From positions 1 to 50,237 of the forward strand of contig JAQUYN010000008.1 of NCBI GenBank assembly GCA_028691835.1: 50,237 bases of DNA. The letters run 5' to 3'. The stretch is from Alphaproteobacteria bacterium. GTDB taxonomy: Bacteria > Pseudomonadota > Alphaproteobacteria > UBA9219. The notes under the pieces were generated by a model. That model had not been told where the DNA came from. It made no database searches and saw nothing but the letters and a program-made list of their open reading frames with translations. Shown here piece by piece: positions 21,097 to 33,201 of the stretch. The translations under genes were made by a program, and so were the position numbers. Each line of letters opens with the position of its first letter. Position 1 is the first letter of the stretch.

Positions 21097-21899
21097 GCCA
21101 CGCCATGACTGATAAACTGCAAGAAATCTGTGAAGTTAAACGCGCTCACGTCGCCACACAAAAGGCTCTCTTCAGCTTTTCCGATATGGACGCATGCGCG
21201 AGCATTGCCTCGCCCACACGCGGCTTCGCAAAAGCTCTACAAGACAAAGAGGCGGCTGGCGAGATAGGTCTGATTTGCGAGATCAAAAAAGCTTCGCCTT
21301 CTGCTGGGCTGATCCGTCCCGACTTCGACCCTGCGACGCTTGCCAAGGCCTATGAAGCGGGGGGCGCGACGTGCCTTTCTGTCCTGACCGACGAACCCTT
21401 TTTCCAAGGGCACAATGATTTTGTTCCCCAAGCGCGGGCGGCCTGTGCCCTCCCCGTCTTGCGCAAAGACTTTATGATTGATGTGTGGCAAGTCGCAGAA
21501 GCACGCTCCATTGGCGCGGATTGTATCTTGCTGATTATGGCGATACTGGGCGATGCCCAAGCGCAAGACCTTCACACGATGGCGACAGGATATGGCATGG
21601 ATGTCTTGATCGAGGTGCATAGCGCGCAGGAAATGGAACGCGCCCTTCGTCTTCCTTCGGGCCTCATTGGGATCAACAATCGCAACCTCAAAACGCTTCA
21701 GATCGATTTGACCATGACAGAAACACTTGCGCCGATGGTCCCCAAAGGACGCACGCTCATTTGTGAAAGCGGCATTCAAACACCGCAAGACATTGTGCGC
21801 ATGCGACGTTCTGGCGTGAACGGCTTCTTGATTGGAGAATCCCTGATGCGTCAATCCAATATAACTTCGGCAACACAAGCTCTCTTAAAAGCCTCATGA
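21093..21899 (+). CDS. trpC: Indole-3-glycerol phosphate synthase
   Basis: A 268-residue TIM-barrel enzyme. Family segments are GLICEIKKASPSAGLIRPDFDP (catalytic Glu and Lys), LSVLTDEPFFQGHNDF, LPVLRKDFMIDVWQV (catalytic Lys), DVLIEVHSAQE, LIGINNRNLKTLQID and LICESGI. It converts the carboxyphenylamino-deoxyribulose phosphate to indole-3-glycerol phosphate. The start ATG at 21093 overlaps the trpD stop; a second ATG at 21105 is possible. It overlaps the next gene, an aminotransferase, by 4 bp. It is monofunctional, not fused to TrpF. Confidence 0.98.
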   Translation: MSHAMTDKLQEICEVKRAHVATQKALFSFSDMDACASIASPTRGFAKALQDKEAAGEIGLICEIKKASPSAGLIRPDFDPATLAKAYEAGGATCLSVLTDEPFFQGHNDFVPQARAACALPVLRKDFMIDVWQVAEARSIGADCILLIMAILGDAQAQDLHTMATGYGMDVLIEVHSAQEMERALRLPSGLIGINNRNLKTLQIDLTMTETLAPMVPKGRTLICESGIQTPQDIVRMRRSGVNGFLIGESLMRQSNITSATQALLKAS

Positions 21900-23086
21900 C
21901 AGCACAAATCCAACCTCTTTTTGCAAAACGCTATATCATTCCCGACATGCCGACGGCAGACGAAGTCCTGCCTTATCTGCGGCAGATTGATGCTAATTTA
22001 TGGTACAGCAATTTTGGGCCGCTGGTGTCTGCGTTCGAAACCAAGTTCATAGCGCAAATGGCCAAGGCTCATCCTTGCGAAACACCCTTTTTCGCGGCTA
22101 CCGTTACGTCTGGCTATCACGCGCTAAGCGTTGCTCTCCGCTTGATGGGGATTGGCTCTGGTTGCAAAGTTTTAATTCCTGCCGTCACCTTCCCCGCCTG
22201 CCCGCTTGCCGTTCAAAATCTTGGGGCCGAAGCCATCCTGTGCGATATTGACCCTGATACATGGACTCTCACCCCCGCGATAGCCCGCGCTGCTGCCGCA
22301 CAGATGAAGCTTGATGCCATTATGCCAGTTTGCCTTTATGGCATGGCGGTGCCGTCAGAGGAATGGGACGCCTTTACGCAAGAAACAGGCATTCCGATTC
22401 TCATTGATGCCGCAGCCGCCATTGAAACCCAGTCCTATCTCAAACACGGATTTGTCGCACACAGCTTGCACGCCACAAAACCATTTGGGGTAGGGGAGGG
22501 CGGTTTGCTTGTCACAGCAGACGAGGGCATGATTTCGCAGATACGCCAAACCACCAATTTTGGAACCGTGAACAGGATCACACAATCAGGCGGCGAAAAC
22601 GCGAAGATGAGCGAATATCACGCAGCCGTTGCGTTGGCGCAGCTTGACCGTTGGGAACACGTCAAAGCTCGTCGTGCCGAACTCGTATCAATCTACACAC
22701 AAGAATTGCAATCCGCCTTTCCCCTTGCCAGAATTCACAACGGGTTGCAGAAGTCTGTCGTCTGCAACCTGATGGTTTCCGTGAAACAAGGCCTTCTCCC
22801 CACACTGCTTGCCGAGATAGAGGCTCAAGGGATTGCCACGCATCGCACGTATCTTCCACCACTGACCACACACCCACATTTTTCTGATTTATGTTGTTGT
22901 GATCGCCACGGCAAAGTCATACAAACGCCGGAATTGTCTGATAAACGCGAACACATGAACGCATGCACCCATCTTGATCAAACCGTCATGGGACTCCCCT
23001 TTTATCCTCAAATGACCAACGATGACGCCACAACGATCAGCCGCCTTTTCTGCCAAACTCTCCACAGAATGGATACCTCGACATGA
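21896..23086 (+). CDS. DegT/DnrJ/EryC1/StrS-family PLP aminotransferase
   Basis: A 396-residue protein of the sugar-aminotransferase family. It has the N-terminal substrate loop LWYSNFGPLVSAFETKF, cofactor-binding TSGYHALSVALRLMGIGSGCKVLIPAVTFPA, the Asp of ILIDAAAAIE, and the PLP lysine in SLHATKPFGVGEGGLLVT. Members transfer an amino group to keto sugars or to related cyclic ketones. The acceptor is unknown here, and no sugar-pathway genes sit beside it. Its 4-bp overlaps with trpC upstream and with a lipoprotein gene downstream are unusual neighbours for this family. The enzyme family is certain, the pathway is not. Confidence 0.88.
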   Translation: MTAQIQPLFAKRYIIPDMPTADEVLPYLRQIDANLWYSNFGPLVSAFETKFIAQMAKAHPCETPFFAATVTSGYHALSVALRLMGIGSGCKVLIPAVTFPACPLAVQNLGAEAILCDIDPDTWTLTPAIARAAAAQMKLDAIMPVCLYGMAVPSEEWDAFTQETGIPILIDAAAAIETQSYLKHGFVAHSLHATKPFGVGEGGLLVTADEGMISQIRQTTNFGTVNRITQSGGENAKMSEYHAAVALAQLDRWEHVKARRAELVSIYTQELQSAFPLARIHNGLQKSVVCNLMVSVKQGLLPTLLAEIEAQGIATHRTYLPPLTTHPHFSDLCCCDRHGKVIQTPELSDKREHMNACTHLDQTVMGLPFYPQMTNDDATTISRLFCQTLHRMDTST

Positions 23087-23466
23087 AAACACGCCCCCTT
23101 TTCTTCTGCCTGTTCGCTGGCTTTCTTTTGCAAGGCTGCACACATTACGTCTGGGTCAAACCATCTGGTGATCCGGCGACATTCAATCCAGATAATTACA
23201 GCTGCCAACAAAGCGCCATGGCAAGCGCGCCACCGATCTTTCAGGTCTATGAATCCTATCCCACACATTACGGTGAGCAACGCGTTATTACGCGCTGTAA
23301 AGAACACGGTGACCGGGAAATATGCAAAACACGTGTAACGGGTGCCCCTTATGCCCCGCCTGCCCCCCAAGCCATTGATTTAAATAAACGCAACCGCTCT
23401 GATCTTTATAACGCGTGCATGGGGGCCCATGGCTGGGTCTTGCAGGCAGTTGAGGATCCAGAGTGA
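23083..23466 (+). CDS. Small lipoprotein of unknown function
   Basis: A 127-residue protein with a type-II signal: MKTRPLFFCLFAGFLLQGC, where LQGC is the lipobox and Cys19 the lipidated residue. The mature part is short and hydrophilic. It contains four further cysteines (in YSCQQ, TRCKEH, EICKTR and NACMGAHGW) that could form two disulfides, consistent with periplasmic exposure. The C-terminal CMGAHGW segment is common among small alphaproteobacterial lipoproteins. It overlaps the aminotransferase by 4 bp and precedes bamD by 58 bp. Confidence 0.82.
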   Translation: MKTRPLFFCLFAGFLLQGCTHYVWVKPSGDPATFNPDNYSCQQSAMASAPPIFQVYESYPTHYGEQRVITRCKEHGDREICKTRVTGAPYAPPAPQAIDLNKRNRSDLYNACMGAHGWVLQAVEDPE

Positions 23467-23524
23467 ACTTTTTATATAGCTTGTGCTATAAACGAAGCTT
23501 AACAACTGATTCTGGGTCCACGCT

Positions 23525-24340
23525 GTGAAACCTTCCTCTTTGCTCCGCCTTTTGCCCCTTCTTTGCCTTGTCGGATTCCTGAGCGCCTGCGCAGGTGACA
23601 AAGAGAAAGAAATGCCCGACCGTCCGGTTGAAGAACTTTATACTGAAGCTACCGACCTAATGGACAAAAAAGAGTTCAAGGCTGCAGCCCACAGCTTTGA
23701 AGAAGTTGAACGGCAACATCCCTATTCCCAATGGGCGACACGCGCTCAATTAATGACAGGGTTTGCTCTGTATCAAGCCATGGATTACGACGGGTCTATT
23801 GCCGCGCTTGATCAATTTATACGGATCCATCCCGGCAGTGATAGTCTTGCGTATGCCTACTACCTTCGTGCGCTATGCGATTACGAACGACTGGCGGATG
23901 TCCGACGGGATCAAAGCTATGCGCAAAATGCATTGAAGCAACTTCAAGCTATTGTCAGCCGTTTTCCAACGACCTCTTATGCAAAAGACGCTGTCCTGAA
24001 AATTGCACTGGTCAACGACCACCTCGCGGGGGCTGAAATGGAAGTGGGACGCAATTACATGAGTGCAAAACTCTTTACCGCTGCCATTGGTCGTTTCCGC
24101 ACTGTTGTTGATAAATACCAAACGACAAGCCACGTACCAGAAGCTTTGCATCGGCTCGTCGAATGTTATCTGGCCCTTGGCATTATGAACGAAGCCAAAT
24201 CGACGGCTGCCGTTCTCGGTCACAATTTCCCGGGCAGTCAGTGGTATCAAGACAGCTATTCATTACTCGTCAAAAACAATCTGGCCCCTGAAGAGGAAGA
24301 CGAGAGCTGGATTAAAAAAACGTGGAAGACTATATTTTAA
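23525..24340 (+). CDS. bamD: BamD (ComL) lipoprotein of the outer-membrane assembly machinery
   Basis: A 271-residue protein starting with GTG at 23525. The signal peptide ends in the lipobox LSAC (Cys21 or so). Tetratricopeptide-like helical pairs follow (EELYTEATDLMDKKEFKAAAHSFEEVERQHPYSQWATRAQLMTGFALYQAMDYDGSIAALDQFIRIHPGSD), which is the BamD hallmark. BamD is the essential partner of BamA for inserting beta-barrel proteins. bamD-recN-ligA is a conserved alphaproteobacterial gene order. A 6-bp hairpin TATAGC-TTGT-GCTATA at 23475-23490 precedes it. Confidence 0.96.
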   Translation: MKPSSLLRLLPLLCLVGFLSACAGDKEKEMPDRPVEELYTEATDLMDKKEFKAAAHSFEEVERQHPYSQWATRAQLMTGFALYQAMDYDGSIAALDQFIRIHPGSDSLAYAYYLRALCDYERLADVRRDQSYAQNALKQLQAIVSRFPTTSYAKDAVLKIALVNDHLAGAEMEVGRNYMSAKLFTAAIGRFRTVVDKYQTTSHVPEALHRLVECYLALGIMNEAKSTAAVLGHNFPGSQWYQDSYSLLVKNNLAPEEEDESWIKKTWKTIF

Positions 24341-24350
24341 GGCGTAACGC

Positions 24351-28133
<3,783 letters not shown>

Positions 28134-28164
28134 AAAGAGACGTTTTTACCTTAATCTCGCCAAG

Positions 28165-29217
28165 TTGCGAATCGCTCAAAGCAAGAGGCCGACCTTGATA
28201 GACAAATCCCCCAAAGGAACCCCGGAAACGTGGGCAAATCAGGCGATGAAACACCTTCAGGAAGATGGGCTTGAACCGTCTCCAGATAACTTTGCCGTCT
28301 ATTACGCCTTTTATGCTGATACGAACCCAAATTTAAAAATGGCCATGGGGGCGTTGATTGATCAGTATGGTGGATTATCTCAGCAACAATGCACCGAACT
28401 TTTTCTCGCGCATCTCAGCCTCGAAGCCGAAAACAAAATGTTACAAACTTCATCCAAAAGTATATCGGATGAAATTCAAAACGTGATGGGCGTTCTTGAA
28501 AAGTCAAATCAAGATTCAACCGAGTTCAATCAAACTTTGAATTCTTTTTCTGGAACCTTGCAGTCCAACGTGTCGCTGGATCAAATCCGTTCGGCTGTTT
28601 CTCGCGTGGCCAACGAAACACGGATCATGGCCGAACAGAACCAACGTCTGCAAGCACAACTTGCGCACTCAACCCAAGAACTTACCGAGATGCGTTACAA
28701 TCTTGATGAAGTCCGTAAGGCCTCGTTGGTTGATCCGCTAACAAACATCGGCAATCGTAAACACTTCGATATTGAATTAGTGCGCACTGTCGCCGAATGC
28801 GAAGAAAACAACGCGCCACTTTCTATGCTGATGTGCGACATTGATCACTTTAAAAAGTTCAACGACACATACGGCCATCTTATCGGTGACGAAGTTCTGA
28901 AGCTTGTTGCCAAGACGTTGATTGAAAACTTAAAGGGACGCGATGTTATCGCTCGTTATGGTGGTGAAGAATTCGTTATCCTCCTGCCTCATACCTCCGT
29001 TCAAGATGCTGAACGCGTGGGTAATCAGTTGCGTTCCATTTTGGCGACAAAGCAAGTTCGCCGTCGCCGCACCAATGAGATGTTGGGTGTCGTGACCATC
29101 TCCCTTGGCGCAACACAATACGTATCGAAAGAAGACACGGATTCATTTATCGACCGCGCTGATACCGCGCTGTATGATGCCAAACAAACAGGCCGCAACA
29201 AAGTTGTATGCCGATAA
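28165..29217 (+). CDS. GGDEF diguanylate cyclase
   Basis: About 350 residues. It begins with TTG at 28165 (another TTG at 28195 is possible); no in-frame ATG lies before the conserved part. An N-terminal helical domain (TWANQAMKHLQEDGLEPSPDNFAVYYAFYA) of a type seen in alphaproteobacterial cyclases is followed by coiled coil (about 120-190). The GGDEF domain has DPLTNIGNRKHFD, the metal site MLMCDIDHFKKFND and an intact active site RYGGEEF. The usual RxxD inhibitory site five residues upstream reads KGRD, so feedback inhibition by c-di-GMP may be weak. There is no membrane segment. It synthesises c-di-GMP, which controls motility versus attachment. Confidence 0.92.
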   Translation: MRIAQSKRPTLIDKSPKGTPETWANQAMKHLQEDGLEPSPDNFAVYYAFYADTNPNLKMAMGALIDQYGGLSQQQCTELFLAHLSLEAENKMLQTSSKSISDEIQNVMGVLEKSNQDSTEFNQTLNSFSGTLQSNVSLDQIRSAVSRVANETRIMAEQNQRLQAQLAHSTQELTEMRYNLDEVRKASLVDPLTNIGNRKHFDIELVRTVAECEENNAPLSMLMCDIDHFKKFNDTYGHLIGDEVLKLVAKTLIENLKGRDVIARYGGEEFVILLPHTSVQDAERVGNQLRSILATKQVRRRRTNEMLGVVTISLGATQYVSKEDTDSFIDRADTALYDAKQTGRNKVVCR

Positions 29218-29249
29218 ACTTCTGCGCTTAACGCACGGGCCTTTTTCTC

Positions 29250-29400
29250 ATACCAGCGGGGCTATGAACGGACTCACTGGGAGCGTGATTCTCACTCATT
29301 CGCCTGCGCCTCGCACGCCTCTTGCCGGACGGCACTTCTTGCTCTTTTAAAGGAGAGGACGGACCGGCGAGAATATCCCTCCTCGCAACCGCTCGTGCCC
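29250..29400. repeat. Dispersed repeat, long form, copy 2
   Basis: About 151 bp starting ATACCAGCGGGGCTATGAAC, in the same orientation and highly similar to the copy at 13374. It has the same internal GCCGG/CCGGC hairpin around GGAGAGGAC and the same CCTCGCAACCGCTCGTG right-hand block. Like copy 1 it sits exactly between two convergent genes (diguanylate cyclase and plsC). The differences between the copies are mostly substitutions and 1-2 bp indels. This is a non-coding element, possibly serving as a bidirectional terminator. Confidence 0.75.
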
Positions 29401-29407
29401 CAAAGAG

Positions 29408-30157
29408 TCATTTCATCTGATCGTTGGTATAAGGCACAGAAATTCCAGCCAGCCTTGCGCTTTCCGTTTCGACATCATGTTCTAGACGGCGCATCATTTG
29501 TGAGCGTGAAAGCCCCGCCGGGATGGGGGGGAGAAACGCGATAGTGACCGTACCCGGATATTTCAACCAACCTTTTTTTGGCCAAAACAATCCTGAGTTC
29601 AAGGCAACAGGCACAACAGGAATATCCAAATCTTGATACAAGGCCACAACGCCGACCTTATAGGGCTTCTTAACACCGGGCGCGACACGCGTACCTTGCG
29701 GAAAAATGACAATCTTACGTCCTGCCTTCACGGCATCATCACAAGCTTTTTTCATGATGGAAAGCGACTTAACCCCGCCCTTGCGATCAATCGGAATAAG
29801 GCCTGAGTATTTCGCGTACCATCCCCAGATTGGTATGCGCGTTAACTCCTTTTTCAAAACGATAGCGGGATCACCGAACAAAATATGGAGCAAACACGTC
29901 TCATAAGCCGACTGATGTTTGGAAGCAATGATGCACGCGCCCTTGGGGACATTTTCCCAGCCCACAACTTTATATTTAATACCGACAATAAACCGCGCCA
30001 AGAACATCACACCCCATTGCCAAAACCGAATTGTTTTCAACAAAACAGGAAGGGGTAAAAACGCAACCCAGACAACAAGGGCCGTTGGAACAAGCGACCA
30101 AAAAGCGAAAACAAAAGAAAAAAGGATGGAGCGAGTCCACTGAACAAGTTTTTTCAT
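29408..30157 (-). CDS. plsC: 1-acyl-glycerol-3-phosphate acyltransferase (PlsC family)
   Basis: About 249 residues from the ATG at 30157, which overlaps the ydcF stop (ATGA); a TTG two codons earlier is possible. An N-terminal membrane helix pair precedes the acyltransferase motif IIASKHQSAYETCLL, where the usual HX4D is HX4E. I recall this variant in alphaproteobacterial relatives. Next come the second block GLIPIDRKGG and the third block VIFPQGTRVAPG (FPEGTR variant). It acylates lysophosphatidic acid to phosphatidic acid at the inner membrane. It closes the ftsE-ftsX-ydcF-plsC operon. Confidence 0.9.
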   Translation of the reverse strand: MKKLVQWTRSILFSFVFAFWSLVPTALVVWVAFLPLPVLLKTIRFWQWGVMFLARFIVGIKYKVVGWENVPKGACIIASKHQSAYETCLLHILFGDPAIVLKKELTRIPIWGWYAKYSGLIPIDRKGGVKSLSIMKKACDDAVKAGRKIVIFPQGTRVAPGVKKPYKVGVVALYQDLDIPVVPVALNSGLFWPKKGWLKYPGTVTIAFLPPIPAGLSRSQMMRRLEHDVETESARLAGISVPYTNDQMK

Positions 30158-30762
30158 AGCCAACCCTCGACCACATACTTAAGTCGGACATAGAGATACT
30201 TGCAATATTCAAACGCCAATAGACTGAGCGTCCCAGGACTGCGCCACCATGACCTCAAAGCGACAGAGTCAGGGGAAACAGGATAAAGATAGATGCGCGT
30301 ATCGGGCATAACTTCATTAAACAAAAAAAGGCTGCGCGGCATATGATAATGCGCTGTGACCAACCTCAACGTCAGAAAGCCTTCGCGCTTCATAAAATTT
30401 TCCGTTTCCGCCGCATTCCCAAAAGTATTATCCGCAGAACGACCCAACACAACACAACACGAAACAAGTTCGGCAGGAAGATTGTAACGCTTGGCAATAT
30501 CGGTGGATGTAACACTCGGATAAACGCCCGAGACAAGAAGTTTCTTGGCCTTGCCAGCGCGCAACAAATTGAGTCCCGATTCAAGGCGCTCGCTGCCCCC
30601 GGTTAAAACGACAATCGCATCTGTCGCGGCGATTTCCTCGTCTATGATCGGTTCAATATAAGCCGTGACGCGCCCGACAAACAAAAAGAACCCCGCCAGC
30701 CAAAGACCAAGCAAGAGAAGAGATACAGTCGATCCGTACTTCATAAATTGCTTAAAAATCAT
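30154..30762 (-). CDS. YdcF/DUF218-family membrane protein
   Basis: About 202 residues from the ATG at 30762, which overlaps the ftsX stop by 4 bp. The longer frame reaching 30927 runs back into ftsX and is rejected. One N-terminal membrane helix (VSLLLLGLWLAGFFLFVG) precedes a DUF218 domain with AIVVLTGGSERLESGLNLL, LLVSGVYP and a C-terminal LRLVTAHYHMPRS. Relatives such as ElyC/SanA affect envelope polysaccharide synthesis, though the chemistry is not established. Coupling by ATGA overlaps to ftsX and plsC supports an envelope role. Confidence 0.88.
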   Translation of the reverse strand: MIFKQFMKYGSTVSLLLLGLWLAGFFLFVGRVTAYIEPIIDEEIAATDAIVVLTGGSERLESGLNLLRAGKAKKLLVSGVYPSVTSTDIAKRYNLPAELVSCCVVLGRSADNTFGNAAETENFMKREGFLTLRLVTAHYHMPRSLFLFNEVMPDTRIYLYPVSPDSVALRSWWRSPGTLSLLAFEYCKYLYVRLKYVVEGWL

Positions 30763-31658
30763 CGCAACCGCCGAAGGAATCTTTGAACAGAAAAACGAGC
30801 CGTGACGGCAGCCAACACAATTGCACCGACAGGGATTGCCGCCATAACGAGACCAACCGTAACCCATGATGATGTCGCAATCAACGATAGCCCGCCAAGG
30901 GATCCAAGGAGAAGAGTCAAGCAACAAAGTGTAATAATAGCCAAAGCAAATCCGATAGCGGAAGCGGGTATGGCCAAGACCTGAATATATTTCTGGAATT
31001 GTTGGGCAATGGACATATCCGTGGCCCCCATGAAATGCAGAAGCTCAATCGTATCGCGTTGAACCGACATCGCCGCCCGACAAACAACGCCAATGGTAGC
31101 AACCACGGCAACTGCCGTCAGAAGCAACATAATCCCAGCAAGAACGCCCAGCCCTGTCAGAAACCCGAGTAATCGATCCATCCAATTTGCATGAGAATGA
31201 ATGACAACACCTTCTGACAATTTAGAAAGCTCCACAGTCAAGCCTTGCTGATCCACTGAGCGCCCCATCTTTAAATCAACATCAATCAAGGTGGGCAACG
31301 GTAATGCGGCGAACAACGCGGGATCACTAATCCAGGGTTTTAACAACTTGGCCGTTTCTTCAGCTGGAACAATTTTGGCGGAATCCACCTCTTTTCTATC
31401 ACGAAGCACCACCCCAATTTTTTCAGCCTTCTCAAGGCGCGCTTCTTTCGATTCATCGGGAATTGCGGGAACTTCTATCGTGAAACGACTGCGAAGATCA
31501 TATTCCCAAGAAAGAGATGTCCGCACCAAGGTCGCTTGCGCGGCCATCGCAAGGCTTCCCAAAAAAACCATGATTGTCATGATAATACTGAACATAAGAC
31601 CAAGGCGCTGATGACGAAAGGCCGTGTCAAAAAGATTTGATGGCATACTCATATTCAA
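30759..31658 (-). CDS. ftsX: FtsX, membrane subunit of the FtsEX division complex
   Basis: A 299-residue permease-like protein. The first membrane helix is at about residues 19-39, then comes a periplasmic domain of about 130 residues. Three more helices lie in the C-terminal half (GLGVLAGIMLLLTAVAVVATI and two following), the FtsX topology of four helices. The cytoplasmic segment LLHFMGATDMSIAQQF is the coupling region for FtsE. It signals through its periplasmic loop to activate murein hydrolases during division. It overlaps ftsE by 4 bp. Confidence 0.93.
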   Translation of the reverse strand: MNMSMPSNLFDTAFRHQRLGLMFSIIMTIMVFLGSLAMAAQATLVRTSLSWEYDLRSRFTIEVPAIPDESKEARLEKAEKIGVVLRDRKEVDSAKIVPAEETAKLLKPWISDPALFAALPLPTLIDVDLKMGRSVDQQGLTVELSKLSEGVVIHSHANWMDRLLGFLTGLGVLAGIMLLLTAVAVVATIGVVCRAAMSVQRDTIELLHFMGATDMSIAQQFQKYIQVLAIPASAIGFALAIITLCCLTLLLGSLGGLSLIATSSWVTVGLVMAAIPVGAIVLAAVTARFSVQRFLRRLR

Positions 31659-32329
31659 GCGGCCTCAGAGAAAGAAGTGACAAGGCGACCATTTTTCAAC
31701 CTCAGCACGGGCTTAGCATACTGCTTCACGATATTCTGTTGGTGCGTTGCAAAGATAATGGTTGTCCCCATTTTGTTCAGCTCTAAAAACAAGCGCATCA
31801 ATTTCTTGGCAGATTCATCGTCAACATTTCCTGTAGGTTCATCCGCCAAAAGAAGCTTGGGCTTATTAACAACAGCGCGCGCAATTGCCACACGCTGTTG
31901 CTCTCCACCAGAAAGCTCAAAAGGACGCGCATGAAGCCTGTCCCCTAATCCGACCCAATTTAACAACTCGGTAACATGAGCATTCACTTGGCTCGGTTTA
32001 GCCCCAGCCAAACACAAAGGAAGAGCCGCATTTTCAAGTGCCGTCAAATGCGGAATCAAACGAAAATCCTGAAACACAATGCCCAAACGACGCCGAAGCG
32101 CAGGAAACTCACTGTGATGCAGCTGTGACGTATCTTTATCAAAAAGTACAACACGCCCTTCGCTCGGCTTTTCGATTTGATAAATAAGCCGAAGCAAAGA
32201 CGATTTACCGGCGCCACTTGAACCCGTCAAAAAATAAAATAATCCAGGCATAAGAGCCAAATTAATGTCAGACAAAACCGTATGGCTAGCCTGGTATCGC
32301 AAAGAAACATGTTCAAAAGAAACGAGCAT
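31655..32329 (-). CDS. ftsE: FtsE, ATPase of the FtsEX division complex
   Basis: A 224-residue ABC ATPase. It has the Walker A LTGSSGAGKSSLLRLIY, a Q-loop in IVFQDFRLIPHLTALENAALPL (the FQDFRL wording is typical of FtsE), signature LSGGEQQRVAIARA, Walker B LLLADEPTGNVD and switch His in FATHQQ. It starts ATG at 32329 and overlaps ftsX by 4 bp. It provides ATP-driven control of cell-wall hydrolysis at the septum together with FtsX. Confidence 0.97.
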   Translation of the reverse strand: MLVSFEHVSLRYQASHTVLSDINLALMPGLFYFLTGSSGAGKSSLLRLIYQIEKPSEGRVVLFDKDTSQLHHSEFPALRRRLGIVFQDFRLIPHLTALENAALPLCLAGAKPSQVNAHVTELLNWVGLGDRLHARPFELSGGEQQRVAIARAVVNKPKLLLADEPTGNVDDESAKKLMRLFLELNKMGTTIIFATHQQNIVKQYAKPVLRLKNGRLVTSFSEAA

Positions 32330-32355
32330 TCGTTGATCTTACCATCCGTCAGAGG

Positions 32356-32814
32356 CTACACGCCGCGATTATAATTGATAATCGAGGTCCAAAATCTTTC
32401 AAATTTGCGCAAAGAATCAATGATCGTTGCGATTTCTTCGTTCGGCAAATTCGCGCTTGGCAACATTTCGATTTGCTTCTCGAAATAGGATTGCAAATGC
32501 TTATGCAACGCCAACCCTTTTTCTGAAAGCTTGACGCGGACAGATCGCCGATCATGAGGGGAACGTTCTTGAACTAAATAATCGGCCTCAAACATTTTTT
32601 TGACATTATAAGACACGTTCGAACCTAAATAATACCCACGAGCCGTGAGCTCACCCACCGTAATTTCATCTTCTCCCAAATTGTACAAGATCAACGCCTG
32701 AACGTTGTTGATGTCTTGCACACCACGATTATCAAGATCGACCTTAACAACCTCAAGAAAATGCCGATGAAGGCGCTCAATGAGCAAGATGGCTTCATAA
32801 TAGGGATGGCTCAC
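32356..32814 (-). CDS. MarR-family winged-helix regulator
   Basis: A 152-residue protein starting with GTG at 32814. It has N-terminal dimer helices, a winged helix with recognition region LTARGYYLGSNVSYNVKKM (about residues 60-78), the wing LVQERSPHDRRSVRVKLSEKG (the DxRS/R MarR motif) and a long C-terminal dimerisation helix. Its role cannot be named from sequence. It resembles the alphaproteobacterial winged-helix group that includes LdtR, which regulates cell-wall genes; that resemblance is tentative. It lies 26 bp upstream of ftsE, on the same strand, and divergent from the chemoreceptor gene. Confidence 0.85.
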   Translation of the reverse strand: MSHPYYEAILLIERLHRHFLEVVKVDLDNRGVQDINNVQALILYNLGEDEITVGELTARGYYLGSNVSYNVKKMFEADYLVQERSPHDRRSVRVKLSEKGLALHKHLQSYFEKQIEMLPSANLPNEEIATIIDSLRKFERFWTSIINYNRGV

Positions 32815-33201
32815 AGGACTATCCTTCCGTTAACATTCAACTGCACTGAAAGTACTTTAAGAATCAACTCAGTGTCAAAGGTATGCAAAAACTAGAGCGA
32901 TTTTAGGTCATGTTGCCCAAATCTGACAAAAAGGAAACCGCTCCATCCGCTTGTTGTGCGCAGCGATTCACGCGAACGGCTGCCAGTCAAATGGCCAAAT
33001 CTATCATGTGAATCAGCCCGCCTTGAAACGCCGCGTTTGCATACTCCTCTATGCAAACACAAACAGGTGTCTGATATTTATTACTGATTTACCAACATGT
33101 TAGAGTTAACGAAACATAAACACCTATATGTATATTGAGATCTGAATGAGATGTAGGGCTTTGCGCCCAAGTTTATTGATCAGGACGTAATGGAGCATAT
33201 C
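32815..33201. promoter_or_regulatory. 387-bp divergent control region between marR and the chemoreceptor gene
   Basis: No gene is seen. It contains a perfect 9-bp inverted repeat GTTTGCATA-CTCCTC-TATGCAAAC at 33035-33058 and a related half-site TATGCAAAAAC near 32882. MarR regulators often bind such repeats in a divergent promoter, so this is a candidate operator of the adjacent regulator. The chemoreceptor start at 33202 has GGAG at 33192-33195, 6 nt upstream. The stretch 33070-33140 is A+T rich and should contain the plus-strand promoter. Confidence 0.5.

Noticed and set aside
21237..21878. 213-codon minus-strand frame opposite trpC
   Set aside because: It is fully contained in trpC, which has complete catalytic motifs. 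The antisense product has no recognisable features.
30763..30927. N-terminal extension of the YdcF-like protein
   Set aside because: The extension lies wholly inside ftsX and is Cys/Gly/Trp-rich without homology. The ATG at 30762 overlaps the ftsX stop as expected for coupled genes.
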